Shown here in pieces: positions 8,149-17,258 of a DNA stretch of 26,694 nt (its first letter is position 1; each line of letters begins with the position of its first letter). The stretch is from an uncultured Lachnospiraceae bacterium (GTDB lineage: Bacteria; Bacillota; Clostridia; Lachnospirales; Lachnospiraceae), in the NCBI GenBank assembly GCA_910585395.1, contig CAJUCK010000006.1:7892-34585 (forward strand), given 5' to 3'. Below the pieces are notes generated by a model. It saw only the letters and a program-made list of their open reading frames with translations, searched no databases and was not told the origin of the DNA. A program made the position numbers and the translations under genes.

Positions 8149-10536
8149 TTATTCCAGATTATTTATTTCCTGCACAGAAATCCGGCGCACTCTGAGCATT
8201 GTGACAATACAGGCAGCCACTGTTACTATAAACAGCACAAGTGGATAAATCCCATATACCTCCAGTGGATTTACCACAAATTCTATTTTTGTGGCTCCCA
8301 TGATCTGAAACACTTTTCCAGATGTAACCTGGGAGAAATAATTTCCAGTGACAGCTCCTGCTGCAATTCCAGCAAACAATACCAGCATAATCCTTTTGGT
8401 CTGCCAGATGATAATATCTCTGTCAGAAAATCCTATCGCTTTGAGCATACCTATTTCTGCCTGTTCCCTCATCAGGAACATTTTCTGCATCAGTACAACC
8501 ACCAGGATATTGAGAACTACCATAACCGCCAGAATCATAAGTCTCAGATAATCTAACTGCTGAGAAATGCCTCCCACCATATGATCTATAAACTCCTGAA
8601 CATTTTGTACCTTTGCCTCTGGAAAAATCATTTTTATTTTGTCAATCACTTTCAGACGTTCCTCGCTCTTATCTTTCAGACGTATCTGTACGCCAAATCC
8701 TCCAGAAACGGTACTGTAATCTAAATCTGCTGCTTCTGTAAAGCGAATCCCCTGTCCCATGTTATTCAAACTCTGGTACAATGCTGTCAAGACATAAGGC
8801 TCTTCCCTGCCTTTATTGGTAATGTATACGGTATCTCCCACACCAGCATCTATTTTCTCCGCTACAATATGTGTCATAGCAATCTCATTTTTATAAACTG
8901 GAGCTGTTCCCTCATCATAAAGATAATCTTCCATCTTGGTATTCAGACCCTGAAAAGAAAATGACTGAAAAAATTTATCTCCTTTACGCACCTTGAAGCG
9001 GAAAAACACCTCTGTATATGTTTTTTCTACTGGTATCCCCTTGTCTTCCAGAATATTTTCTGTCTCCTTCATATAGTTGTAATATTCCTGTTTCTCCCCT
9101 GATCGCACAAGCTCTGATATTTTCTCATCATCTATCACAAAAAAGTCACATTTCTGAGTACCAAACCACTCCAACAGTCCATCCGACCTCAGGGTATTAA
9201 TGGTATTCACCGGCATAATTACCAGCCATACTCCAATCAGTCCAGTTATGGCAAGTACCAGATATTTACGAAACTCTGACGCCACATCATTGTACGCCAG
9301 AAATGTAGTGGCTTTCCTGCGGCTTCCATGAAGCCTGAAAATTCCTTTCTTGTGAAAGCGTTCTCCATTATCTCCTCTTCGAATAGCATCCATCGGCATC
9401 ATTTTTTTAATTTTTCCAGTACTGTAATAGCCGAAAAAAGTTACAAAAAGCATAATCAGAATACTGACCAGAAATTGAAACAGAACTTCTTTTCCTCCAT
9501 TTTCGATGACAATTTTCTCTGTGGCCTGACGTACTAAAAGCTTACTGAACGGAATGCTCGCTGCAAATCCCATCAGCGCTCCTGCTGCTGCCAATACAAA
9601 ATATTTGACAGTATACAGCCTTCGTACAGCGCTGTCTTTCATACCGATAGCCTTCATAATCCCGATTTCTTTATAATCCTCATTCACCGTGAATACAATT
9701 GTGAATTTAAGCATTACCAATGATATGGCAATCAGACAGATACTGACACTGAAAATTACTGCTGCCATCACCAGTTCCATGATATAAGTGGTTTTCACCA
9801 TTTCTCTGTCTGCGCTAAATATTATAGAAAAGCTTTGATTATTAAAAGCGGCAGTAAATTTTTCTAAATCATTGCAATAGACAGAATATATTTTCCCAAA
9901 AGGAAGTCCTCCCTCATCGCTCACTTTCTCATAATCAGACTGACTGACCAGCATTCGTTTTGTACCCATCATATCTGAACCCAGAAATGCATCTTTAAAA
10001 ATTCCCGCAATTTTAAAAGTCTTACGGAATCCATTGTTTGTACAGATGGTCAGTTCATCTCCTTGTTTCAGATGATTCTCTGTCATACACGTCTTACTAA
10101 TATAAATGGTCCCCTCTTCTATTCCTGTAAGTTCCTGGTTGTCTTCTCGAAAGAATTTCTGCCCTTTTATGGCAATGCTGCTGAAAATAATGGTATCCTT
10201 TTGGTGCAAATTCGTTCCGTCACTGCGCTCTGTCTGCTTCTCAGTAAGATATTGCACCTCATCTGCAAAATACTCTGACACCTGCTCATGCTCTTTGAGA
10301 AAGTTTTCAATTTCTTTCTCATCCTCAGATATTTCCTTATTTTCCTTATCCATAGTCAAAACTGAAAAATCAGCCAAATCTGATTTATCCATAAATTCAT
10401 CTAAACCATTTTGAATGACAGAGAAATTATTCAGGCTTCCTGCAACAAATGTGACAGATAAAAAAATAAACAGCAGCAGAATCAAATTGACAGACTTTTT
10501 CCGTTTCAAATCCTTTTTTAATATCCGTATATTCAT
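8149..10536 (-). CDS. FtsX-like ABC transporter permease
   Basis: This 795-residue membrane protein is built as two similar halves. Each has one leading transmembrane helix (about 16-35 and 428-448), a large extracytoplasmic region of about 200 residues, and three clustered helices (about 250-375 and 665-790). Each cluster starts an FtsX-type motif (YKEIGIMKAIGMKDSAVRR in the first half, QAEIGMLKAIGFSDRDII in the second). This is the permease form used in peptide-antibiotic resistance, lantibiotic immunity and lipoprotein handling. The start has AAAGGAG eight bases upstream. It is first in a four-gene operon with its ATPase and a two-component system, suggesting sensing and removal of an envelope-active compound; the substrate is not evident. 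Confidence 0.92.
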   Translation of the reverse strand: MNIRILKKDLKRKKSVNLILLLFIFLSVTFVAGSLNNFSVIQNGLDEFMDKSDLADFSVLTMDKENKEISEDEKEIENFLKEHEQVSEYFADEVQYLTEKQTERSDGTNLHQKDTIIFSSIAIKGQKFFREDNQELTGIEEGTIYISKTCMTENHLKQGDELTICTNNGFRKTFKIAGIFKDAFLGSDMMGTKRMLVSQSDYEKVSDEGGLPFGKIYSVYCNDLEKFTAAFNNQSFSIIFSADREMVKTTYIMELVMAAVIFSVSICLIAISLVMLKFTIVFTVNEDYKEIGIMKAIGMKDSAVRRLYTVKYFVLAAAGALMGFAASIPFSKLLVRQATEKIVIENGGKEVLFQFLVSILIMLFVTFFGYYSTGKIKKMMPMDAIRRGDNGERFHKKGIFRLHGSRRKATTFLAYNDVASEFRKYLVLAITGLIGVWLVIMPVNTINTLRSDGLLEWFGTQKCDFFVIDDEKISELVRSGEKQEYYNYMKETENILEDKGIPVEKTYTEVFFRFKVRKGDKFFQSFSFQGLNTKMEDYLYDEGTAPVYKNEIAMTHIVAEKIDAGVGDTVYITNKGREEPYVLTALYQSLNNMGQGIRFTEAADLDYSTVSGGFGVQIRLKDKSEERLKVIDKIKMIFPEAKVQNVQEFIDHMVGGISQQLDYLRLMILAVMVVLNILVVVLMQKMFLMREQAEIGMLKAIGFSDRDIIIWQTKRIMLVLFAGIAAGAVTGNYFSQVTSGKVFQIMGATKIEFVVNPLEVYGIYPLVLFIVTVAACIVTMLRVRRISVQEINNLE

Positions 10537-10591
10537 AAGTCCTCTCCTTTCTGCTGATACTCTATCATGAAATTTATTAATAAATCCTTAA

Positions 10592-10619
10592 ATACTATGA
10601 GAAGAAATAATTCAAGCAA
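10592..10619 (-). promoter_or_regulatory. Possible promoter of the ABC/two-component operon
   Basis: On the minus strand TTGCTT (10614-10619) is followed after 16 bases by TAGTAT (10592-10597), in an AT-rich region between the carB terminator and the permease start. Both boxes deviate from consensus, as expected for an activated promoter. Weak evidence. Confidence 0.35.
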
Positions 10620-10684
10620 AAAATAAATACGATTGATATTATTTAAAATAGAATGGATAAAGATCTTCCTGCCGCCAATTTACC

Positions 10685-10729
10685 AAAAATAACTTCAGCC
10701 TACCCTGATTGTCAAGGTAGGCTGAAGTT
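10685..10729 (-). terminator. Strong rho-independent terminator after carB
   Basis: AACTTCAGCCTACC (10691-10704) pairs perfectly with GGTAGGCTGAAGTT (10716-10729) around an 11-base loop, followed on the minus strand by ATTTTT. It ends the carAB transcript about 60 bases past the carB stop. Confidence 0.92.
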
Positions 10730-10790
10730 TCACTTATCGTCATATAGGCATTTGATTTTGAACTGCCATGTACATACATTTAGATCTATA

Positions 10791-13700
10791 TCAAATGTTC
10801 TTTACCCTGGCGATATCAATCAGATTGAGTTTCCCATCCTCACCCGCATGCTCCAGGCTTTCTGCCAGAGCATTTGCCGTATCCATGGCTGTAATGCAGT
10901 AAACCCCTGTCTCAATAGCATTACGGCGGATCAAAAACCCATCACGGTTCTTATCCCGCCCCTGAGTAGGAGTATCAATTACCAGGTCGATCTTGTGCCC
11001 CAGAATCAAGTCCATTACATTGGGGGATTCCTGAGAAATCTTATTGATACGCCTTGCCTTTATTCCCCTTGCTTCTAGATATTTCGCAGTACTTCTGGTG
11101 GCATAAATTTTATATCCCAGCGCTTCAAAACGCCTTGCAACCTCCACTGCTTCCGGCTTATCTGCATCTTTAACCGTCATAATCATCTGCTTATATTTCG
11201 GAAGCTGTACTCCTGCACCCAAAAACGCTTTATACAAGGCTTCATCAAAGCTTCTGCCAATCCCCAGGCACTCGCCTGTAGACTTCATTTCCGGTCCCAG
11301 GCTGATTTCTGCCCCCCGCAGTTTCTCAAAGGAAAACACTGGCATTTTGACCGCTACATATTCTGCCTCTGGTGCAAGCCCGGTGGGATACCCCATATCT
11401 TTGATAGTATTTCCAATAATTACTCTTGTGGCAAGGTCTACAATCGGTATTCCCGTCACTTTGCTGATATAAGGAACGGTTCGGGAAGAGCGGGGATTTA
11501 CCTCGATCACATACACATCATCATCCATGGCAATAAACTGAATATTGATCAGACCCACCACATGCAGGGCCCGGGCAAGCCTCCTGGTGTATTCCACTAT
11601 CTTTTCCTTTACTTTTTGGCTGATAGTCGGCGCTGGATAGACCGAAATACTATCTCCAGAATGGACACCTGTGCGCTCAATATGCTCCATAATGCCAGGG
11701 ATTAAAATGTCTGCCCCGTCACATACCGCATCTACTTCAATTTCTTTGCCCTGGAGATATTTATCCACCAGGATCGGATGGTCCTGAGCAATACGGTTGA
11801 TAATTTCCATAAACTCTTCCATCTCCTGATCAGAATAGGCAATCTGCATTCCCTGTCCCCCCAGCACGTAGGAAGGCCGCACCAGCACTGGATAACCCAG
11901 GCGGTTTGCAACTTCCTTTGCCTCTTCTGCGGTAAACACAGTTCCGCCCGCTGCACGAGGAATCTTGGTCTGTTCCAAAATCTTATCAAACAACTCACGG
12001 TCTTCTGCCGCATCTACATCCTCTGCCTTTGTTCCCAAAATCGGCACTCCCATTTTCATCAGGCTTTCTGTGAGCTTGATTGCTGTCTGTCCGCCAAACT
12101 GCACTACAGCGCCGTCTGGCTGTTCCAGACGGACAATACTCTCTACATCTTCTGGGGTCAATGGTTCAAAATACAATTTATCTGCAATATCAAAATCTGT
12201 CGACACTGTTTCTGGGTTGTTATTTACAATGATCGTCTCATAACCTTCTCTCGCAAAAGCCCAGGTACAATGTACAGAACAGTAATCAAACTCTATCCCC
12301 TGTCCAATCCTGATCGGACCAGAGCCCAGGACAAGTACTTTTTTCTTTCCCTCTGTCTTCACTGCTTCATTCTCACTTCCGAAACAGGAATAATAATACG
12401 GAGTCTCCGCCGCAAATTCTGCAGCACAGGTATCTACCATTTTAAAGGCTGCAGTAATTCCATTTTCATACCGCAGAGTACGGATTTCTGTCTCAGTCTT
12501 TCCCGTCAACTGTGCAATCACATGATCTGGAAACTCTATTCTTTTTGCTTCTTTCAGAAGTTCTACTGTCAAGTCTTCTGTTTCCAGCCGTTTTTCCATT
12601 TCCACCAGTATGGCAATCTTATCAATAAACCATTGGTCAATCATGGTGATCTCATGAATTTCCTCATAGGAAATACCTTTCCGCAGAGCTTCTGCAATTA
12701 CCCAGATTCTCCGGTCATCTACCTTTTCCAGCTTCTTTCGCAGTTCTTTGGGGGAAAGAGCTGTAAAGTCATAAGAACGCATACTGTCTACGTGCTGTTC
12801 CAGGGAGCGGACAGCTTTCATCAAAGCACCTTCAAAATTGGTACAAATACTCATGACCTCTCCCGTTGCTTTCATCTGAGTGGTCAGGCTGCGTTTTGCC
12901 GTGATAAACTTATCAAAAGGCAGTCTTGGAATCTTCACCACACAATAATCCAGCATAGGCTCAAAGCTGGCATAGGTTTTGCCTGTAATTGCATTTTTAA
13001 TCTCATCCAGTGTATAGCCCAATGCAATCTTTGCCGCTACCTTGGCAATGGGATAACCCGTCGCTTTACTCGCCAGGGCAGAAGAACGGCTGACTCGTGG
13101 ATTCACCTCAATCACACAATACTCAAAACTCTCTGGATGCAGGGCATACTGAACATTACAGCCTCCGGTGATGTTCAGCTCGGAAATAATATTTAATGCA
13201 GATGTCCGCAGCATTTGATATTCTTTATCTCCCAGCGTCTGGGAAGGCGCGACCACAACACTGTCTCCCGTGTGAACGCCCACTGGGTCAATGTTTTCCA
13301 TATTACATACTGTAATACAGTTTCCTGCAGCATCCCGCATCACTTCATATTCAATTTCCTTCCAGCCTGCAATACAGCGCTCCACTAAAACTTCTCCTAC
13401 ACGGCTTAAGCGAAGCCCATTGCTGAGGATGTCCACAAGCTCTGTCTCATTGCGGGCAATACCGCCTCCACTGCCCCCCAGAGTAAATGCCGGACGAAGC
13501 ACCACCGGATAACCGATGGTATTGGTAAATGCAATGCCGTCCCGCACATTCCGTACCACCAGGGAGGGTGCACATGGCTCCCCTATTTTCTCCATGGTAT
13601 CTTTAAACGCCTGCCGGTCTTCGGCCTTAAAAATAGTCTCCGCCGTAGTTCCAATCAGTTTCACATTATGCTTTTTCAGAAAACCAGATTCTGCCAGTTC

Positions 13701-14000
13701 CATTCCCAAATTCAATCCTGCCTGGCCCCCCAAGGTGGGAAGCACGCTGTCTGGACGCTCTTTCAATATAATCTGCTCTAATACCTTTGCTGTCAAAGGC
13801 TCTATATAAACTTCATCTGCAATCTCTTTATCTGTCATAATAGTGGCCGGATTTGAATTCACAAGTACAACTTCCACGCCTTCCTCTTTCAGTGAACGGC
13901 AGGCCTGGGTTCCCGCATAATCAAATTCAGCTGCCTGCCCGATTACAATAGGACCGGAACCGATTACTAATACTTTCTTAATCTCTGGATTTTTTGGCAT
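10791..14000 (-). CDS. carB: Carbamoyl-phosphate synthase large subunit
   Basis: This 1069-residue protein is close to the usual length of about 1070. With CarA it makes carbamoyl phosphate from bicarbonate, ammonia (from glutamine) and two ATP, feeding pyrimidine and arginine synthesis. Two homologous ATP-grasp halves are visible, beginning KKVLVIGSGPIVIGQAAEFDYAG and KKVLVLGSGPIRIGQGIEFDYCS, each with downstream glycine-rich and VIEVNPR(V/S)SRS/T motifs. The C-terminal 140 residues are an MGS-like allosteric domain (GYKIYATRSTAKYLEARGI, IDLVIDTPTQG). The start codon overlaps the carA stop by one base (TAATG), coupling translation of the two subunits. No other pyrimidine or arginine gene is in the window. 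Confidence 0.98.
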   Translation of the reverse strand: MPKNPEIKKVLVIGSGPIVIGQAAEFDYAGTQACRSLKEEGVEVVLVNSNPATIMTDKEIADEVYIEPLTAKVLEQIILKERPDSVLPTLGGQAGLNLGMELAESGFLKKHNVKLIGTTAETIFKAEDRQAFKDTMEKIGEPCAPSLVVRNVRDGIAFTNTIGYPVVLRPAFTLGGSGGGIARNETELVDILSNGLRLSRVGEVLVERCIAGWKEIEYEVMRDAAGNCITVCNMENIDPVGVHTGDSVVVAPSQTLGDKEYQMLRTSALNIISELNITGGCNVQYALHPESFEYCVIEVNPRVSRSSALASKATGYPIAKVAAKIALGYTLDEIKNAITGKTYASFEPMLDYCVVKIPRLPFDKFITAKRSLTTQMKATGEVMSICTNFEGALMKAVRSLEQHVDSMRSYDFTALSPKELRKKLEKVDDRRIWVIAEALRKGISYEEIHEITMIDQWFIDKIAILVEMEKRLETEDLTVELLKEAKRIEFPDHVIAQLTGKTETEIRTLRYENGITAAFKMVDTCAAEFAAETPYYYSCFGSENEAVKTEGKKKVLVLGSGPIRIGQGIEFDYCSVHCTWAFAREGYETIIVNNNPETVSTDFDIADKLYFEPLTPEDVESIVRLEQPDGAVVQFGGQTAIKLTESLMKMGVPILGTKAEDVDAAEDRELFDKILEQTKIPRAAGGTVFTAEEAKEVANRLGYPVLVRPSYVLGGQGMQIAYSDQEMEEFMEIINRIAQDHPILVDKYLQGKEIEVDAVCDGADILIPGIMEHIERTGVHSGDSISVYPAPTISQKVKEKIVEYTRRLARALHVVGLINIQFIAMDDDVYVIEVNPRSSRTVPYISKVTGIPIVDLATRVIIGNTIKDMGYPTGLAPEAEYVAVKMPVFSFEKLRGAEISLGPEMKSTGECLGIGRSFDEALYKAFLGAGVQLPKYKQMIMTVKDADKPEAVEVARRFEALGYKIYATRSTAKYLEARGIKARRINKISQESPNVMDLILGHKIDLVIDTPTQGRDKNRDGFLIRRNAIETGVYCITAMDTANALAESLEHAGEDGKLNLIDIARVKNI

Positions 14001-15070
14001 TACTGATTCCCTCCCATCATGTTGATAAAACGGTCAAACAGATATCCGCTGTCTTGCGGCCCCGGGCATGCCTCTGGGTGGAACTGAACTGTAAAAATAT
14101 TTTTCCCTGTATACTTTAATCCTTCATTGGTACCGTCATTCACATTGATAAATGCCGGAACTGCCACTTCTGGATCTAAATGCCCTGTATCTACTACATA
14201 ACCGTGATTCTGCGAAGAAATATACACTCTTCCTGTCTCCAAATCTTTCACTGGATGATTGCCTCCCCGGTGTCCGTATTTCATCTTATAAGAATCTGCG
14301 CCATTGGCAAGCGCCATAAGCTGGTGCCCCAGGCAGATGGCAAATATAGGAATGTCTGACTCATATAATTTCTTAATTTCACCGATAATGTCTCCACAAT
14401 CTTTGGGATCTCCAGGTCCGTTACTGAGCATAATGCCATCTGGTTTATCCTGCAGAATCTCTTCTGCCTTGGTATGTGCCGGATATACCGTAACCTGGCA
14501 TCCTCTGCTATTCAAAGATTCTGCAATATTCTTTTTCGCTCCAAAATCCATCAATGCCACTCGTTTTCCTTTGCCACGCAGCTGATAAGATTTGCCAATA
14601 GTTACTTTATCCACCACATTTCCAGTGGTATACTCTTTCAATTTTGGAAGAATTTCCTCCAAACTGAAATTCTCATTGGCAGTGATCATGCCGTTCATGG
14701 TTCCTTTTTCTCTGAGAATTTTCGTCAGCGCCCTGGTATCAATCCCTGCGATTCCTGGAATATCATATTTTACCAGAAAATCCTGAATGCTGCCTTTGCA
14801 GCGGAAATTGCTGGGCATTCTGGACAGTTCCCTTACAATATAACCATCTGGCCATGGTTTTTGTGATTCCATATCTGGAGTAACTCCATAATTTCCAATT
14901 AATGGGTATGTCATGACTACTGCCTGTCCGGCATAAGAAGGGTCTGTCAGAACCTCAAGATAACCTGTCATAGATGTGTTAAAAACGATTTCACTGATTA
15001 CTTCCCTGGAAGAACCGATACTGGTGCCTTCAAAAACAGTTCCGTCCTCCAGTATTAGAAATGCTTTCAT
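14000..15070 (-). CDS. carA: Carbamoyl-phosphate synthase small (glutaminase) subunit
   Basis: 356 residues. The N-terminal CarA-specific domain (LILEDGTVFEGTSIG, FNTSMTGYLEVLTDPSYAGQ) precedes a class I glutamine amidotransferase domain (about 165-356). The nucleophile cysteine is in FAICLGHQLMALANG and the catalytic His/Glu in FTVQFHPEA. It hydrolyses glutamine and delivers ammonia to CarB. The start follows a purine-rich AAAGGGCGG about seven bases upstream. It is first in a two-gene operon with its own promoter and a leader of about 95 bases. Confidence 0.98.
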   Translation of the reverse strand: MKAFLILEDGTVFEGTSIGSSREVISEIVFNTSMTGYLEVLTDPSYAGQAVVMTYPLIGNYGVTPDMESQKPWPDGYIVRELSRMPSNFRCKGSIQDFLVKYDIPGIAGIDTRALTKILREKGTMNGMITANENFSLEEILPKLKEYTTGNVVDKVTIGKSYQLRGKGKRVALMDFGAKKNIAESLNSRGCQVTVYPAHTKAEEILQDKPDGIMLSNGPGDPKDCGDIIGEIKKLYESDIPIFAICLGHQLMALANGADSYKMKYGHRGGNHPVKDLETGRVYISSQNHGYVVDTGHLDPEVAVPAFINVNDGTNEGLKYTGKNIFTVQFHPEACPGPQDSGYLFDRFINMMGGNQ

Positions 15071-15107
15071 GTATTTACCGCCCTTTCTTTTATTTGCATG
15101 TTATTAC

Positions 15108-15134
15108 AAAAAAAAAAGAGTTTACAATCTTTTT
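15108..15134 (-). promoter_or_regulatory. Homopolymeric T10 tract and weak hairpin in the carA leader
   Basis: In the transcribed strand the leader contains AAAAAGA, an eight-base loop, then TCTTTTT running into a tract of ten T residues. The stem is almost all A-T and so weak. It could be a poor intrinsic terminator (attenuator) or a site of polymerase slippage, but there is no recognisable PyrR-binding or riboswitch structure. Confidence 0.3.
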
Positions 15135-15171
15135 CTTCATAAGGGTCTCTGTATTTGCCTAAATTGAAAAA

Positions 15172-15200
15172 ATTTTAGCACACTTTTTTTCATTTTGCAA
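15172..15200 (-). promoter_or_regulatory. Sigma-A type promoter of carAB
   Basis: On the minus strand TTGCAA (15195-15200) is separated by exactly 17 bases from TAAAAT (15172-15177). It lies about 100 bases upstream of the carA start and downstream of the sensor kinase stop, so carAB can be expressed independently of the two-component genes. Confidence 0.65.
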
Positions 15201-15266
15201 GCTTTCACCCAAAAAAGTTCATGAACAGATACTAAGAACTGCGATTCTCATTTCTCCTTCTTTCAC

Positions 15267-16466
15267 TTATATCTTTTCTTCTCCCTTCTCTGTCCCCACA
15301 GTCAGAGAAGCTGCGCTGATCGCTCCCTGTTTCACGCTGTTTTGCAGCGTAAGCCTGCCCCCATGATTTTCACACAGCATTCGGCAGATGGACAAACCAA
15401 TGCCAAAATGTTCCCTGCTGTTCTCTTCCTCGCTAAAATATGTGTCCATGCCGCTGCGCAGGGCTCTTTCCGAAAATCCCTGGCCGTCGTCTCTGACAAA
15501 TACTGTAAACTCATGATCGACAAGGACTGCTTCCACCCAAATATGTTTATATGCATAGCGGACAGCATTGCTCAGCAAATTTTCAAATACTTCCATCAGC
15601 AGATTTTGATCCAATAACAATTTCTGTTCTGGTATTGCTGAATGCAGGCAGATTTCTTTGTCTTGACTGTGGCTGACGCCTTGTATCACTGCATGGAACT
15701 GACCCAGAATTTCCGAAACTTTATACCACGCTCCAGAAATATCCCATTTGTCGATATTCTGTATAGTAGTCATGGTGGTGGAAAACCGAAACAGCCGCTC
15801 TTCCTGTTCATGCATATCGGCAAGCTTCTCCAGCAGCAGTTCCTCGCTTACTCTGCCTTTTGGCACATATCTTTGTAAAAATTCCGTATATCCTTGAATC
15901 ACGGTCAGGGGAGTACGGATATCATGGGCAAATGCTGCATTTATTTTCCGCTGCTCATCCTGCTGTCTCCATCTGTCTCTTTTTTCTCTTAGAAGATTTT
16001 TACGCATCTGTTCCATTTCTCTGCAGAGCATTCCCATCTCATCCTGGCTGTACCAGGCAATTTCATGCCCATAATCTCCCAGATTGATATACTTAATTCC
16101 TCTGGTAATTTCTTCCACCGCCGGCTTGATTCTCTTCTCTAAAAATATCTTTCCCACTGTGATAAAACAAATCAGAGTATAAATATAAAGGCAGTACTCA
16201 TTTAAGAAATTAACCATAATAAGCATCCATCTCTCTGTGTTTCCTACACTGTTTCCCTTCCAAATATTCAGAGAAGAAAATGTAATGGAAGTCTGGTATC
16301 GTTTGGATATCACCTCCATCCACGCCAGACACATATTTCTGGTTATCCAGTAAAAAGTTACCACTCCCACCATTCCAATACATAGATAACATACCAGAGA
16401 TTTTACCAGAGATTTCTCCTGCAGAAAAATCCGCATTTGTTCCATTTTCTCTTCTAACCAATCCAT
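15267..16466 (-). CDS. Membrane sensor histidine kinase upstream of carAB
   Basis: 399 residues. Two transmembrane helices (about 23-42 and 87-108) flank a short external loop of about 45 residues. They are followed by a HAMP domain (IKPAVEEITRGIKYINLGDYG), an H box AAFAHDIRTPLTVIQGY with His181, an N box VFENLLSNAVRYA (about 293-305), and an ATP lid with DDGQGF and HFGIGLSICRMLCENHGG. It should phosphorylate the regulator encoded immediately upstream; the two genes overlap by 13 bases. No transporter or other obvious target adjoins the pair, so the signal and regulon are unknown. There is no strong terminator after it, only a weak GTTC/GAAC hairpin near 15210-15240. Confidence 0.92.
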   Translation of the reverse strand: MDWLEEKMEQMRIFLQEKSLVKSLVCYLCIGMVGVVTFYWITRNMCLAWMEVISKRYQTSITFSSLNIWKGNSVGNTERWMLIMVNFLNEYCLYIYTLICFITVGKIFLEKRIKPAVEEITRGIKYINLGDYGHEIAWYSQDEMGMLCREMEQMRKNLLREKRDRWRQQDEQRKINAAFAHDIRTPLTVIQGYTEFLQRYVPKGRVSEELLLEKLADMHEQEERLFRFSTTMTTIQNIDKWDISGAWYKVSEILGQFHAVIQGVSHSQDKEICLHSAIPEQKLLLDQNLLMEVFENLLSNAVRYAYKHIWVEAVLVDHEFTVFVRDDGQGFSERALRSGMDTYFSEEENSREHFGIGLSICRMLCENHGGRLTLQNSVKQGAISAASLTVGTEKGEEKI

Positions 16467-17119
16467 TTATAACCCACGCCCCAGACTGTTTCAATATGTT
16501 TTATTTTTTTATCTATTTTCTGACGAATCCTCCTTACGTGCTCTGCGATAATAGAGGCGTCCCCTTCTCCTTCGTAACCGCGGACCAGCTCATAAATATG
16601 TTCCTTTTCAAATACCTGTCCGCTGTGAGTGATAAGAAGCTCCACAATGGAAAATTCTGTTCTGGTAAGTCCCGCATCTTTTCCCTCCAGTAATACCTGA
16701 TGTCCAGAGAAATCCACCGTCAAATCTCTGCTGATGTAGACATTGCCGTTTGAGGTCTTGCGCTCTTCCCGGCGCAGATGTGCCTGCACCCTTGCCAGCA
16801 TTTCATCCATACTGAATGGTTTTACAATATAATCATCGCCTCCTGATTTAAATCCATTGACTCTGTCCTGTTCCTGGGTTCTTGCTGTCAGAAACAAAAT
16901 AGGACAGCCCACATAATCCCTAATCTTCTCACACACTGTAAAACCATCCATATCCGGCATATTTACATCTAAAATTATCAAATCTGGCTGATATTTTAAT
17001 CCTTCCATTGCTTCCATGCCGTTTTTCGCCGTATAGACCAGATAGTTTTCCATCTCCAGAAATTCCTTCAAAAGACTTCGGATTCCAGCTTCGTCATCCA
17101 CCACAAGTATTTTTTTCAC
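16454..17119 (-). CDS. OmpR/PhoB family response regulator upstream of carAB
   Basis: 221 residues. The receiver domain has VVDDE, phospho-acceptor Asp51 in LIILDVNMPDMDG, and Lys100 in IVKPFS. The C-terminal winged helix contains LTRTEFSIVELLITHSGQVFEKEHIY, EHVRRIRQKI and ETVWGVGYKWIG. The start codon is GTG (17117-17119), supported by GAGGAGG nine bases upstream and by the canonical KKILVVDDE opening. The preceding promoter is a perfect consensus, so basal expression of the pair is probably substantial. Confidence 0.94.
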   Translation of the reverse strand: MKKILVVDDEAGIRSLLKEFLEMENYLVYTAKNGMEAMEGLKYQPDLIILDVNMPDMDGFTVCEKIRDYVGCPILFLTARTQEQDRVNGFKSGGDDYIVKPFSMDEMLARVQAHLRREERKTSNGNVYISRDLTVDFSGHQVLLEGKDAGLTRTEFSIVELLITHSGQVFEKEHIYELVRGYEGEGDASIIAEHVRRIRQKIDKKIKHIETVWGVGYKWIG

Positions 17120-17182
17120 GGGCCAGTTCCTCCTCTATTTTCCAAACATTTCACTTACTTCTCATCATTTTCAAGTGCCTAA

Positions 17183-17211
17183 ATTATAAGACTTTGAAAA
17201 TAGACTGTCAA
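17183..17211 (-). promoter_or_regulatory. Perfect consensus sigma-A promoter of the two-component pair
   Basis: On the minus strand TTGACA (17206-17211) and TATAAT (17183-17188) are both exact consensus hexamers with the optimal 17-base spacing, about 65 bases upstream of the GTG start. It lies between the AAA+ gene stop and the regulator gene, with no terminator visible before it. Confidence 0.88.
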
Positions 17212-17258
17212 GGAAAGTAAGGGGAATTTCACTCTATGGATAACAGACGCCGCTTAAA

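Noticed and set aside
5307..10536. Bce-type bacitracin resistance module
   Set aside because: The permease has eight helices in two equivalent halves rather than the ten-helix BceB layout, and the kinase has a large external domain, so only the broader FtsX/MacB-like class is supported.
11778..13196. Long plus-strand open frame of about 470 codons opposite carB
   Set aside because: It lies wholly antisense to a clearly conserved carB, has no domain-like sequence (rich in Cys, His, Phe and Ser as expected of an antisense shadow), and no ribosome binding site.
15205..15245. Terminator for the two-component pair upstream of carA
   Set aside because: Only a short AGTTC/GAACT pairing with a long loop precedes the T tract; too weak to call.
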